A DNA stretch of 64,000 bases from positions 18,602,001 to 18,666,000 of the forward strand of contig NC_090280.1 of the NCBI RefSeq assembly GCF_037392515.1, read 5' to 3'. Under the pieces are notes generated by a model. That model was given only the letters and a program-made list of their open reading frames with translations, had not been told where the DNA came from and searched no databases. The position numbers were made by a program, and so were the translations under genes. This stretch comes from Haliotis asinina (lineage: Eukaryota > Mollusca > Gastropoda > Lepetellida > Haliotidae). Every line of letters starts with the position of its first letter. Positions within the stretch are counted from its first letter, which is position 1. Positions 26,329-38,100 of the stretch are shown one piece after another.

Positions 26329-27940
26329 CACCTGGAAATTAATCAAGCAACACCCCAATTTTTTCTATTGGAGCAACTTTGAAGTGTTCTGACAATCAAA
26401 ATATGCCGGGTTGATATAGTTTGACACTTTTTTATTCAACAGACGATCTCTGACAAACAACTTAAAGGGAAAAAGTATCAAGACTTTGCTTTATTGCAAC
26501 GAAATCCAAATTCTTAAAACTGTCTTAAATTCATGAAAAAATGGACACAATTTACTATTCATCCACAGACGTTGTTGTCAGGTGTATTAACACAAATGTC
26601 ACATGGAAAGAAAGAACAGTCATCTGAGAGTCTGCACACCGACTTTCATCAATATCTAGTGTGTCCTCCCTGCGCACGCACCACCGATTCCAGACGCCTC
26701 CTCATTCCTTGGATGAGTCTCCGGATCTGATTCTGGGGGATCCTGTTCCACTCCTCATGCAGGGCAGCCGTCAATTCGTTGAGATTATGGACTGGTGGGT
26801 CTCTCTGCCTCACACGACGGCCAATAAAGTCCCACAAATGTTCAATGGGGTTGAGGTCAGGGCTCATGGCAGGCCATGGAATTCTGTCAATTGCATTTTG
26901 CCGCAAAAAATCATTTACAGCATGCGCCCTGTGAGGTCTAGCATTGTCGTCCATAAATATGGGTCTCGTTGCCAGAGGATGGTTCTCAAAATGAGGTACC
27001 ACAGCCCTGTCAAGAACCTCCTGTTGGTAACGAACACCGTTAAGGTTGCCACGGATGGTAATGATATCCAACTTGCAGTTCATGGAAATGCACCCCCATA
27101 CCATAACGGAACCTCCCCCAAAGGCCACAGTCTCCTGGATGTTCCGTGGAGCCATTGCTGTGTTCCTCTGCCTCCAGACCCGAGTACGACCGTCCACCAT
27201 GTGCAGCAAGAACCGGCTCTCATCTGAGAAATGGACCTTCCTCCAAGAGGCAATGTTCCAGTGCAAACGGTCATTACACCAGGCCAGTCGGGCTGCCTTA
27301 TGGGCTGGAGACAGTCTGGGTCGCTTGATTGGCCTCCTTGCCCGGTATCCTGCAGCTTTCAGACGATTCCGAACAGTCCTGTTCGAGATGGGTCTCCCTG
27401 GAAGCCACTCCTGTCTCAACCGAGAGCTCGAGTCGAAGGACCTGCGCCGTACAAGTCTCAGTAAAGCTCTGTCCTCCCGGACTGTGGTCTTCCTGGGTCT
27501 TCCTGGTCTAGGCAGGTCTTTAACTTCATTAGTGGCCCGGTATTTTTTCAAAAGTTTTGAAATTATGGAATGATGTCGTCCGATTTGAGTCCCGATTTGT
27601 CTTAGAGACATACCAGCATTCCTCATGCCGATTATTTGCCAACGAGTGGCCTCTGATAATTTCCTACGTGCCATGACATTGAAATGAATGAAAAACCGAA
27701 TGCAATCGACAACCTGCGCTTGTAAACACCCCAGGGAAAAAGTGCATTTTTCGAAAGTTGAGGTTAAAGCAATGCACGTGCGCTGTGCAAGCTTCACGCG
27801 CGTCATATCAACCCATGAAAAGCTCATGCTGTATGTCAATACATCAAAATTGAATAATCAATCATCAAAATTACTTCGTTAAACTTTGTTAAGTTTTTAT
27901 GTGTCTTTGAATTTGGTGTTGCTTAATTAATTTCCATATG
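26329..27940 (-). mobile_element. Tc1-like transposon, copy 2 (1612 bp)
   Basis: Exactly 6040 bases offset from copy 1 at both ends with no indel. Its translations are identical to copy 1 throughout. Flanks differ on both sides beyond a short TATA-rich target, so this is a separate insertion and not a large segmental duplication. Confidence 0.92.
26649..27674 (-). CDS. Tc1-like transposase, intact (copy 2)
   Basis: Same 341-residue protein as in copy 1, with ATG at 27674. The helix-turn-helix, PRPGRPRKT hook and the three catalytic motifs (VHFSDESRF, FMDDNARPHRA, SPDLNPIEHLW) are unchanged. Two identical intact genes suggest a family that moved very recently. Confidence 0.92.
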   Translation of the reverse strand: MARRKLSEATRWQIIGMRNAGMSLRQIGTQIGRHHSIISKLLKKYRATNEVKDLPRPGRPRKTTVREDRALLRLVRRRSFDSSSRLRQEWLPGRPISNRTVRNRLKAAGYRARRPIKRPRLSPAHKAARLAWCNDRLHWNIASWRKVHFSDESRFLLHMVDGRTRVWRQRNTAMAPRNIQETVAFGGGSVMVWGCISMNCKLDIITIRGNLNGVRYQQEVLDRAVVPHFENHPLATRPIFMDDNARPHRAHAVNDFLRQNAIDRIPWPAMSPDLNPIEHLWDFIGRRVRQRDPPVHNLNELTAALHEEWNRIPQNQIRRLIQGMRRRLESVVRAQGGHTRY

Positions 27941-28009
27941 TATATATGACTATCTTATTAGGGATATTTTTAGCCTCTCAAATTTATTGACATGTAGCAA
28001 TATGGAGAT

Positions 28010-28280
28010 ATGGTGTGGGCGACGATGAGGCTAAAAATGAAAAAAGAGAAGGTCACAAGGAACGTCAACGGCGTTATCGGGTGCTCGATGTGTGGGCGAC
28101 AATGAATCCCCCCAAAATAGAAAAGTCATTACGTACGTCGATGGTGTTGTTAGGTGGCATCATCGGAAAACAAAAAAAATTAGAAAGTTATTGGGTACAT
28201 CGACGATGTTATCAGGTGCGCGGGGTGTGTGGGCGACCATGAACCCCAAAGTAGAAAGTCATTGGGTACACTGATCACCT
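28010..28280 (-). repeat. Diverged inverted copies of the ~120-bp repeat seen at 1-240
   Basis: GTGTGGGCGACAATGAATCCC and GTGTGGGCGACCATGAACCCC begin two units. Each is followed by an A-rich stretch with GAAAGTCATT/GAAAGTTATTGGGTACA(T/C) and TACGTCGATGGTGTTGTTAGG-like sequence. These are the reverse complement of the left-edge repeat. Confidence 0.6.
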
Positions 28281-28560
28281 TTGGTTCAGTGAAGCGGGGT
28301 ACCACGACGGGTGTCTGTTTGCAGTGAAACAGTAGCGATGAATTCCCCTTGAGGCAAACAAAGTAAATCAAATAAAGTGAAATTAAATTTGCGGATCGTC
28401 ATAATTGTAATAATTGTACCTTGCCAATTGAACAATAAAATCTCAGTGTTTTGTTCCGTTTAGGATAAAAGCTGTTGTTGGCTTGCATTACAAGGGGTCA
28501 TGGTAAGAGGGTTGGTCAAACAGTTCTAAGCGTAACACAGACAATAAACCATTTAGTCAG
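28281..28560. other. Unassigned spacer
   Basis: No gene, repeat copy or motif recognised between the repeat copies and the mariner relic. Confidence 0.4.
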
Positions 28561-29200
28561 ATTTTAATATTGTATTTGTCCACATAATAACCCTTGATTG
28601 CAATCCACTTCCCATATCGGTATCTCAGTTGCTCAATTCCATGTACATAGAGCTCTTCTGTCAAATACTCGGTTACAGCAGATATGAGCTCGTCATTACC
28701 GGCATAGCGTTTTCCACGGCGATGTTCCTTCGATTTTGGAAATCGGTGAAAGTTGCTTGAGGCCAGGTCAGGTGATTATGGACGATGAGGAAGTTCTTCG
28801 AAGCCACATTAATGTACTGCATACTTTGCCAGTCGAGAGGTGTGAGATGAAGCTTTGTCATATAAAATGAGAACTCCAGCCGTCAACAAACCACGACGCC
28901 TTTCTTTGATCTTTGATAGGTGCTCTCAATCTATGGAGTAGATCAGCGTTGTAGGCGCCAGTGATACCCTGTTGACTCTCCAGGTAGTGAATATGGATGA
29001 TGCCATTCGCATCCCAGAGTACTGTCGTCATAACTTTCTTATCTGACATTGAGGACTTCAACGTCATGAATGGCGGAGAAATGGGGTGGTGCCACTCCAT
29101 GGATTGATGGTTTGACTCTGGATCGTAATGATAAATCCATGTTTCATCCCCTGTTACTAAACTACTTTCACACGTTTCAAAATGATCCATCATTTTACTG
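28561..29200 (-). pseudogene. Mariner transposase relic
   Basis: Minus-strand frames encode LVTGDETWIYHYDPESNHQS (the mariner TGDETW block with the first catalytic Asp), KVMTTVLWDANGIIHIHYLE and a later block in a different frame. The second catalytic block (HDNAPAH-like) is not intact. Frameshifts and stops separate the pieces. It is a different family from the Tc1-like copies nearby. Confidence 0.75.
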
Positions 29201-29289
29201 AGTTAATGATACTACGACCTAAATGTCAGTCACCACGGCCACTTTCCATTGGTTGCGATACTCCCAACAGATCAAATAAGGAATCTTGG

Positions 29290-29800
29290 TGTTCATAAGA
29301 CTCATAAATATCGGAGATATAAGAAAATATCTAGACACCGACACCACTAAGCTACTTGCACATTGTCATGTTACGTCATCATTAGACTATTGCAACTCCT
29401 TCCTGATTGAATACAGTGCGTCATCACACCTTCAACGGGTTCAGAATTAGGCTGCAAGAGTCATCAGGAGAGCAAGAAAGTTCGACCACACCTCTCCTAC
29501 ATTAAAACAGCCAAACTGGCTTCCGGCGAAAGAGAGGATCCAATTCAAGTCCTCGTTCAAACGTATTCCACCCTGAATGACGGGAACTTACCAGGCTATC
29601 TGAAGGTTTACCATCCTTTTCGTGCTCTGAGGTAAGCTCACGACCCAAAGGCAAAAACAAAGTTGGCAGAAGAACTATTTTCAGTTGCTTCTCCTAAACT
29701 AGGGAACTCACAGCCCCGTCAACTAAAATCTGCAATATCATTTTGAGATATTCAAACCAAATTTGAAGCACCCACTTCTTCGAAGCTTACTCACTTGTCT
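29290..29800 (+). pseudogene. CR1/L2-type LINE reverse-transcriptase C-terminal relic
   Basis: Translated fragments include TSSLDYCNSF, LQRVQN(stop)AARVI and NWLPAKERIQFK, the usual succession near the C-terminus of CR1/L2-like reverse transcriptases. Several stops and frame changes show it is dead. Confidence 0.65.
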
Positions 29801-30369
29801 CTTGACATTGCTGACTTAAACGCAGCTGCTGCTGGAAAACAGGCTCTCAACAAATTCATCAATTTGACTAATTTTCCATTTACATCACAGCATGTCACTT
29901 GTACATGGAAAGAAGACTTGGATTTACAGGTATCCGATCTAAACCACTTTGCTGAAACTACATTGATGGTGTACTAGGCTAACAGGTGAGTGTGCGAGTC
30001 AAAACAACATCACTTAGGCAATATTGCAACCATGTCGTGTCGTGACAATTTATCAACATTCAGATAAATAAATGTATAACGTAAAAGCCATTCATCAACG
30101 GGCAGGACAACTGCTAGAATATCACAGCTCTTACTTTAAAGCTAGTACGCTATCCTAAGCATATATCACAAGACAACAGTATAATCTAAGAACCGGCTAC
30201 AGATCATCAACAACTGAAGGTTGATCACCATGACCATGCGGACTTACATGATTAAACTAGGCTGGTAGGCATGGTAGTACAGACAAAACTGATTAAATTT
30301 GCACAGTGTATGAAGACATCAATCAAATGGACAGGTTTCGTATTAGTAACTCAACCAATTCTGGATGTT
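29801..30369. other. Spacer downstream of the pseudogene unit
   Basis: Contains a stretch near 30170-30240 that weakly resembles family R2 (CAACAACTGAAGGTTGATCACC). Bases 29880-29950 (CATCACAGCATGTC through GGAAAGAAGACTTG) resemble 52175-52220 and 62645-62700, downstream of other kringle exons. So this is the shared 3' flank of the array unit. Confidence 0.5.
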
Positions 30370-31200
30370 ACATTTGGGGACATCATACTTTTCCCAGCGT
30401 GTATCATCATCCGTTGCGAAACAACAAAACATCCCTGAATTATCTGGGTCACGGCAGCAGCAGATCCTGTGGCATTTTGGGATGAGTCAGTTGTCTTCGC
30501 TCATTACGTGTGCGTGTGGCGTCTGAGAACCCCATGGCTGACAGACCTTGCCGTTTATGGTTGTTGATACAGTTCCGATGTATAACGCCGTTCCAGTAGG
30601 AAGATACTGTCAAGGAACATGAAACGGTGGAATGAATAGCGCTTACTTCGTATTGCATTTACAACTGAAGAAGTTGTCACGTTTCCACTGAAACTGGATA
30701 TATGTTTACGGTTTGCGCACGTCACTATGACCATTGTCCAGTTCCCATCGTCCTTACACAAGCTCGTGGTCTGTGAAGCACGGTGGATGCTTACGAAACC
30801 CCCCTTGCATCGGTAGTTGGCCATGGCACGAGGACGTATTGAACTGTAGAAAACATCTGTGGCTTCTAGGGAAGGGTGGAGATCCACAGTCTACATCCCG
30901 CTCCGGCGTCAGGTTGGATCTAAAGTAAATATGTGTAACGCAGCCACATTTTGACAAAGGGGATCTCTTCCCATAATCGTACCCCTTGCTGATGATAGTT
31001 AACTTCCTTAACTCGTAAACACTGTGTACAGATCCATCACCAACAGTAACTGCACACTAAATTAAAACAAAATATATTTACTGCTTCAAATGCACAATGG
31101 AAAGGTCCAACACAACAAGGATTATTTCCGATAATCGATATGACGATCCTGAAATAACAGTAGTTGATGTGGTATTAAACATATGTCCACCCCCACCCCC

Positions 31201-31201
<1 letters not shown>

Positions 31202-31239
<38 letters not shown>
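31202..31239. repeat. (CA)n microsatellite
   Basis: About 19 CA units in the intron between sushi and coiled-coil exon 2 of unit A, followed by more broken CA/CG-rich sequence to 31285. Confidence 0.95.
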
Positions 31240-31242
<3 letters not shown>

Positions 31243-32036
31243 AGCACACGTGCGCGCACATGCACGTACGCACACACACACACACATGGAACACATCACA
31301 TGTAGCAAGCATTACTTTTTTGGGTTACAACAATGCATATTCATTTCAGTTTTGATCACAAGACAGTGCTCCCTGTTTCCACACCCCTCCTAGAATTTCA
31401 GAGGCTAGTAATCATTAGATACTTCATTTCAAGATACATTTACCTAATGCTCTCTCCAAGAAACTGATACGAATCGTTTTGTCTTCATGGTCATTAAACA
31501 TCTTCTCGGTAACAAAAACGATCACTTTACATACATGAACTATCGATTGTGAAAGTACACTAAAAAGCCCATTCTTTCATGTTTGGAAATAGGTGCTTTC
31601 AGGAAATAACATCTTTCGATTCCAACTATAACATATGCATTTCCTTGTGCATAAATACAAAAATATGATATCGCGTATTCACATAGAGGAGACGTGGTAC
31701 CCGTCACAGACACATGCTATAGCAAGTCAATTGGTCATATGAAACACTGTATCACGCGGTCCGAATAACAATGTGGTTTGGCACTCAGCAATATTCATAC
31801 TATTTAGCAGCATAAAGAATGACATAGAGTGCAATGGTACGTGGGGCGCATTGCAAACTCAACATTGTATACGCCAATCTGAAAGACCTTCTACCAGAAC
31901 TTGATCCTTCAAGATCATGGTCTAAAGTCTGTGCAATTGTAGGGAGGTAACAGAAGAATAATGCCATGATTACACAATGTCATTGAAAAAGTGGTCAAAT
32001 GCAACATGAGTCATATTTGGGCTTTCACTTTCTTAG

Positions 32037-32170
32037 TAAAGTACAAGTTGTAGTACTTTTTGGGTTGAGTCCCATCCGGGATCCGAACCCGCTCCCACTG
32101 ATCTAGAGTTAGGCACCTAATCGCTCGCACACAAAGCCAGCCGCCTTGCCTGCTCTCCCACCGCGACTTC
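32037..32170 (-). repeat. tRNA-like SINE head
   Basis: On the minus strand a B-box GGGTTCGGATCCC (32078-32090) is preceded by GGCGGCTGGCTTTGTGTGCG and GATTAGGTGCCTAACTCTAG. This is the layout of a tRNA-derived polymerase III promoter. It lies in an intron of unit A. Not a normal tRNA: no clean cloverleaf acceptor stem is evident. Confidence 0.5.
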
Positions 32171-32678
32171 CCTCGACGAAAGTGAAATCCCGAATATGAC
32201 ATATGTTGAAGAATAATGCCTACATGAAATATTCCTTAAGTACTCGGTACTGTTTTAGTGTCTGTTCTGTCTGATGCCATTCCACCAACCTTAACGTTCA
32301 TTGGGATGAAATGGCCACAGGACGGAACCAAAGATTAATTATGACAAATTCAAAGACCTACGCCTCCGGAGCAACATCGTTCAAGATAATGATCTTAAAC
32401 TTCTGCATTTAAACAACGAAAGAACAAAATAATGGCCCCTGAACTGCTCAGTACGGTCGCATTGTATTTTACTTCTCTTTTGCGATCACCAACCAAATGA
32501 ACTTCCAGGATAGCAGCCTGGACGACTACAGCACTGTGACAACTTTAGACCAATAGGGACGACAAACATAACTTTGATAGAGAAATTAGGGTTTACCGAC
32601 TTCTCGAGGTCGTTAACACACCTCTTCATGGCTGTTAGGTAGTTTGTTAGCTTTTCTGAAAATATCATAGCTTTCACA

Positions 32679-32681
32679 CAT

Positions 32682-32716
<35 letters not shown>

Positions 32717-32719
32717 CGA
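32679..32719. repeat. (GCAC)n microsatellite at a lost splice donor
   Basis: About ten tetranucleotide units directly abutting the 3' end of the signal exon of unit A, where the sister units have G|GTGAGTAT. Confidence 0.9.
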
Positions 32720-32892
32720 ACGCACACACACTGGCCCTGTCGCCGGTCTCATTCCAGGAAGCAAGAAATTGGTCCACGCGCGGATGTGGTAAATGTGTCG
32801 TTGTTGACCGGAGCCCGACAGTAGTCATTAGACTTGTTGGCATATCCACACACAAACAGTAGAACTGTGCACAGACAAAGTCGGAACGCCAT

Positions 32893-34066
32893 GTTGCCAA
32901 CACAGCCTTTAACTGCACAGATTGTATGTCAACCGGGTAAATGTTTTCTGGGGCATGAAGACCCGTTGTACATTTATAACTTCTGGCATGTTATAAGTGT
33001 ATAGTGGGTCTGATCTTTACAGGAAGTCTTGACTGTCAATCACAGCATGCTGACATGGAAACATGTATAAGATTTGCTTGACGACACCTCTTGTGGTACA
33101 AATATAATGACTTGTTGTAATGTCATTACGTATTATCATAGGATATTTATATGGCGCACATACCCTCGCAGCTAGTACATGCTCAAGGCTCTGATATTTG
33201 CCTTGATTACTGGATGCCAAAGTCAATCGCATTCACAATCTCAACTCCCCGGGTATCATACAAATGTTCCGTGTTATTGTGGTTTTCTCGTCCATACGAG
33301 GTACACATTTACAGCTGGATGGACCCGGCCTCCTGGAATCTGGAGTCTATGTAAAGTGTTCGTACTCGTGTGACAAGGAAACGATGAACCCGTCACGATA
33401 CGTTATTACAAGGGCGAGTTGGGGAGACTCATTTTTAATTTACTGAACTGGAATATGAGAAGAGACAGAGAAAATTATTTTATTAGAATTATTTCACATG
33501 CTAATAAAATACAGATCATACATATACAATTATAAGAACGTCAGCATCCAGCCATCAGGCTTAGTGGCATAAAAATCTGTGTTAAAACATTAAGACACAC
33601 ACACATGATAAATAGCATTACACCATCAACGACATTAGAATCCGTGTCAATACGTCGTCTGGACAAGAATAAAGAAGATGAAGAAGTTGAAGTCCTCATC
33701 CTTCACAGTAATGAACATTTTAGACCTGAAACTTAGTATCCGATTCGGCCTTACTGTATGAACGCCAAAGTGTAGTGTTACCTCTGAGTCCTATCGAAGC
33801 TTGTTTTTCACAAGTCTGTAAACCATGTATGCCAAGTACTATAATGAACAATTACTCTGAATTTTCGGTCACTTGTTTGACATCATACCTATGGGAGTAG
33901 TTCATGAGATAATACCAAAACTGGATATTTTCAAGGCACAGTGACTGTTAGAGGAGTGAACCTATACACAAGACGACACAAACCACCTTTGACTCAAATA
34001 TTGGAACCGATACAGAGACCTTGATAACAACAGAATAACTACCATTTGTTTCACACTGACCAATTT
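32893..34066. other. Spacer between array units A and B
   Basis: No convincing exon. Short open frames at 33150-33450 (+) carry several Cys but no recognisable domain. No repeat family identified. Confidence 0.4.
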
Positions 34067-35138
34067 TTATGTTGCAAAATCGTGAATTCCTCCAAACCTA
34101 CAACAAAGAAAGATCCCAGAGCAGTAAAGACAACATTGTTTAGATGGATAGTGGGTGAGGGCAAAAACCAATCGGCCTAGTTTTACACTTGTCACCCAAT
34201 CAGCTCTGGAGTTACACTCTGGGACATCGCACCTTTCCCAGCGTGAATTGGGGTCTGTTGTGTAACACCATAAATACCCTGTGCGATCTGGGTCACGGCA
34301 ATAGTTAGCAGATCCTGCGACAGTTTGGGGAGTGTCAAATCCTGGGATGAAGAACTTTACGTCTTCCACATTGCCGTGACCGTGTGGCTTCTGAGAATCC
34401 CATCGCTGACAGTCCTTCCCAGTTATGGTCTTTGATCGAGGTCCGGTATACAGCACTCTTCCAGCAGGCGCCGTCCAGCAGCCAGATACTGTCAAGGGAA
34501 ACATAAAGCAGAGAAGACAGATATGCAAGTCAATACGGATCTTTTACAAGGTATCCTGCTATTCTCCTTCCTTTCCATAAGTTGACGTAGTAGTAGCAGC
34601 AGCAGTTGTAATCGTGGAAGTAGTAGGTGTAGTGGTAGTCGAAATAGTAGCTGTAGTAGTAGGAGTAGTGATTGTTGTAGCAGCAGTAGTAAAGAATAGA
34701 AAAAGTTGGTTGGTTGGCTGGTTGTTTACCGGCCATATTACCTCTGTATAGCGGCCGTCTATATATAATCGAGTCTGGGCCAGACAATCCAGTGATCAAG
34801 AACATGAGCATCGATCTACGCAAGTGGGATACGAAGATACGTGTCACCTTTTATGAAAGCCATGCATTAGGTTACTGAAGACCAGTTCACCATTATACTA
34901 GGCGTAGTTCTAATATGTTACCGTCCTATTCTCAAAAAATGTTCATGTAGGCACTCGATGAGGAAACAACAAACAATAAACGAAATGTTATTAGGATTAG
35001 TGGTAGTCATAATAGTAGCATAAAGCGTAGTGGTCGTTCTAGTAGTATCATTAGCAGTAGTAGTAATTGTGGTAGTAGTAGTAACAGCTGTGGTGCTATT
35101 TGTGTTAGTAAAAGTGAGAGTAACAATAGCAGTGGTAC

Positions 35139-35199
<61 letters not shown>

Positions 35200-38100
35200 A
35201 TTGATAACTCACCAAAAATAAAAACTTTACACTCGTTTCAAAGTCAATAGTTTGAACATTTTGGAAAATGGGTTTCAAATAACGATTGTATTAAATTCTC
35301 TTGTCTTTAAAGATGCCATAGCATACAGACAATGTTTGTCATGGAATCGGTTCCACCGTAAATGCGACTACAATGTCCATGATCAAAAACTGTGAGTCAC
35401 AACTCAATGAAATCATGTCAATATCGGGTACGTCGTCCATGGGCGTTCACAAGTGCGATGCAACGGATTGGATGATGCGTCTGAACACAGCTTGCTGAAT
35501 GCGCCACCATATTTATACCACTGGCACCAAGCTCCTGCAAGTTCTGTGGAGGGTTCCTTACTTGACGGAGCCGCCTGCCTAACACATCCCACACATGCTG
35601 TATGGGGTTGAGGTCGGGAGATGTTGAGGGCCACTCCATGATAATGCTGCCAGCGCTCATGAGGAAATTCGTTGTTAAATTGACCGCATTAGGTCTGGCG
35701 TTATCCTGTTGGAAAGTCAGACCTGGGCCATGAGCTGCCATGAATGGCAAAAGCTCTGGAACGAGCACCCGATCCCTGTATGCTGCCGCATTCAGGTTTC
35801 CCTGAATGTCAATGAGTCGGGATCGAGCATGACCGTTGATAGCACCCCAAACCATAGCGCTATCGACCCCAAATCGATCCACTTCCTGTACGCAACACTG
35901 GGCATTGTGTTCACCTCGTCTTCTGCAAACACTAACCCTTCAATCAGCACAGGTTAATGTGAACCATGATTCATCACTAAACACAACCCTATTCCAATCT
36001 CGCTGGGTTCATTTCAGGTGTCGTCGTGCCCATAGAAGATGTTGGCGTCGATGAAAACTTCTTAGAATTGGTCCCCGATATGGTCGCCGTGCATGAAGAC
36101 GGGCAGAGCGCAGGCGATTTCGAATGGTTTGGGCGGTCACTCGACCTCCAAACAATACATTCCCGATTACGCAAGACGTAAGACAATCTCTCGATCTTCT
36201 GCATGTGACGTCACACGTGGTCGACTGGAACGGGAGTGGTCAGCTGTGGTGCCAGTTTGATGGACACGTGTCTGGAAACTATGGATGGTCTGTCGACTGC
36301 ATCCCATAACCCTCGCAACATCAGTGACGGACGTTCCCGTACTCAGCATGGCAATGGCACGTTCACGCTGAATGTTTGACAGTCGTGGCATTGCAAATTA
36401 ACGAATAATTAACCATAAAACCGTGTTTTTCTGAGATGCCACTCTGCTCTACTACCGTGAGATCAATTGCACGTGTATCAATAGGTCACGTGACTTGTGG
36501 CACCTGGAAACGCGATTTTAGCTTGGCGTGCCCTCCCCCTTGCTACGTAGGCCCAACCGGTAGAATGAATGTGTGACGTAATGCCCTTGGCAATGCATTT
36601 AACCATAATCACAACAAGAACTCTTTCAAGAACAGTTTCAAAACACTATTTGAAAAATAATGAGTGTGATAGATCGGTCTTAAGTTTTTATATTGACATT
36701 TAACTATGTTACATCCTTACTGTTGACACACTGCAAGTTAACCATGGTCCAGTGCCCATCTTTCTGACACGTGCTCATCATCTGTTGACCAGGATGGATG
36801 TCAAGAAAACCCGTCTTGCACCTGTAGTTGGCCATGGTGTAAAGGCCTGTTGAACTGTAGAGGACGTCTGTGCCTTCTAGTGACGTTGGAGCACCACAAT
36901 CTACACTGCACTCAGACGCCAGTTTGGCTGCAATGTATATACTTTCCATATAGACATTGCGAAGGTAAGGGTTGCTTTTGACAACGAGGGTCTGCTATGT
37001 ATTCTTGTATGATATGGTCGGTCACATGAAACCACAGATCTTTCATGTTCCCCAATACCGTGAAAAGAAGCCACTACGGATGTATCGACTACTTCTAAAA
37101 TATAACTATTTACAGAATTTGATAACTTGACGTGTCAATAAATGCCTGGTTCCTAGCGATGAAAATCGTTAGCCAGAAGTCACGTCATATTAAACAGCAT
37201 AAGAATCGACAGCCAAGTGACAGCGGTTATATTTGCTATACAGTACAGGTCGACTGAGATCAAAAGAACCTCCCATACAACCTGGGGTACGTTTCACTTC
37301 AACTCATTCAAGTAATGTATGCACGTTTAGTACAAAGAAATGCTGGAAAAGCAGGATGGCGCACATTGTGTCTGAAGCCAGATACATTGTTCACTTGTAT
37401 TTTAGGTATTCCCAAGACAATACAGCCACTGAGATAAATGATCCAGGTGCATATTTCTAGTTTACTTTACATATTTACTTAATTGCGGCGGTACTCCCTG
37501 TTTTCCCTTACTCGCACCTACCCCACTCCAGACCAAGAGTCCCACACTCAAACACGCGTCCAACCCACGCATTTTAGGTTAGTAGTAATGAGATATGTTG
37601 GTAAGAATGTTAACCATATTTAAAAGATGCATTACCTAGAATTGCCTCTATGTCCTTCAGACGAATGTCTCTGTTTTTGTTGTCATTTAACAGTTGCTCT
37701 GCAATAGAAATGATCTGCGTACTCTCTATTTCCACATATATAATCTAAAAGAACAGTTCATTAATCTTTGAAAACAACTTCTGAAGGTGGATACTATTCT
37801 TCAATTGCGCCTATCTTATTTCCAAGTCCCAATGAATACTTTCTAACGTGATAACATTTTATCATCTACTAACATAAAGGCGAAGGTGCCCTGCTAAACC
37901 GGTAGCGCCCATCACAAAGACGTGCAACGACAAGTCAATTGTTCACCTGTAAACACCTCGCCATATGATGCAAATGATTATATGGCTTGCTCTTTATTCC
38001 TGTTACCTGGCACACATTGTGTCTGAAGCCAAATGCATTGTACACTTGTATTTTTACTGTTACTTGGCGGAATAAATCTGAAATTAGCGGGTGAGAGTGC

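Larger units (their letters stand above)
30370..32892 (-). pseudogene. Kringle-sushi array unit A (pseudogene)
   Basis: All five expected exons are recognisable but damaged. First exon at 32892 (MAFRLCLCTVLLFVCGYAN signal peptide) has a frameshift, and its donor is replaced by a (GCAC)n microsatellite. Coiled-coil exon 1 (32597-32655) is one base short of the 60 seen elsewhere. Coiled-coil exon 2 (31444-31506) has lost its acceptor AG (CCG in place of CAG). The sushi exon (30710-30919) shifts frame after VDCGSP. The kringle exon (from 30606 down to ~30370) lacks its first Cys, carries a TGA in its middle and has lost other conserved residues. It is the furthest-downstream unit of the array. 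Confidence 0.8.

Noticed and set aside
31078..31393. Open frames across the CA repeat encoding poly Thr-His or Val-Cys
   Set aside because: Created purely by the microsatellite.
32037..32170. Possible functional tRNA gene
   Set aside because: B-box is good but no clean acceptor or anticodon stem; fits a SINE head better.
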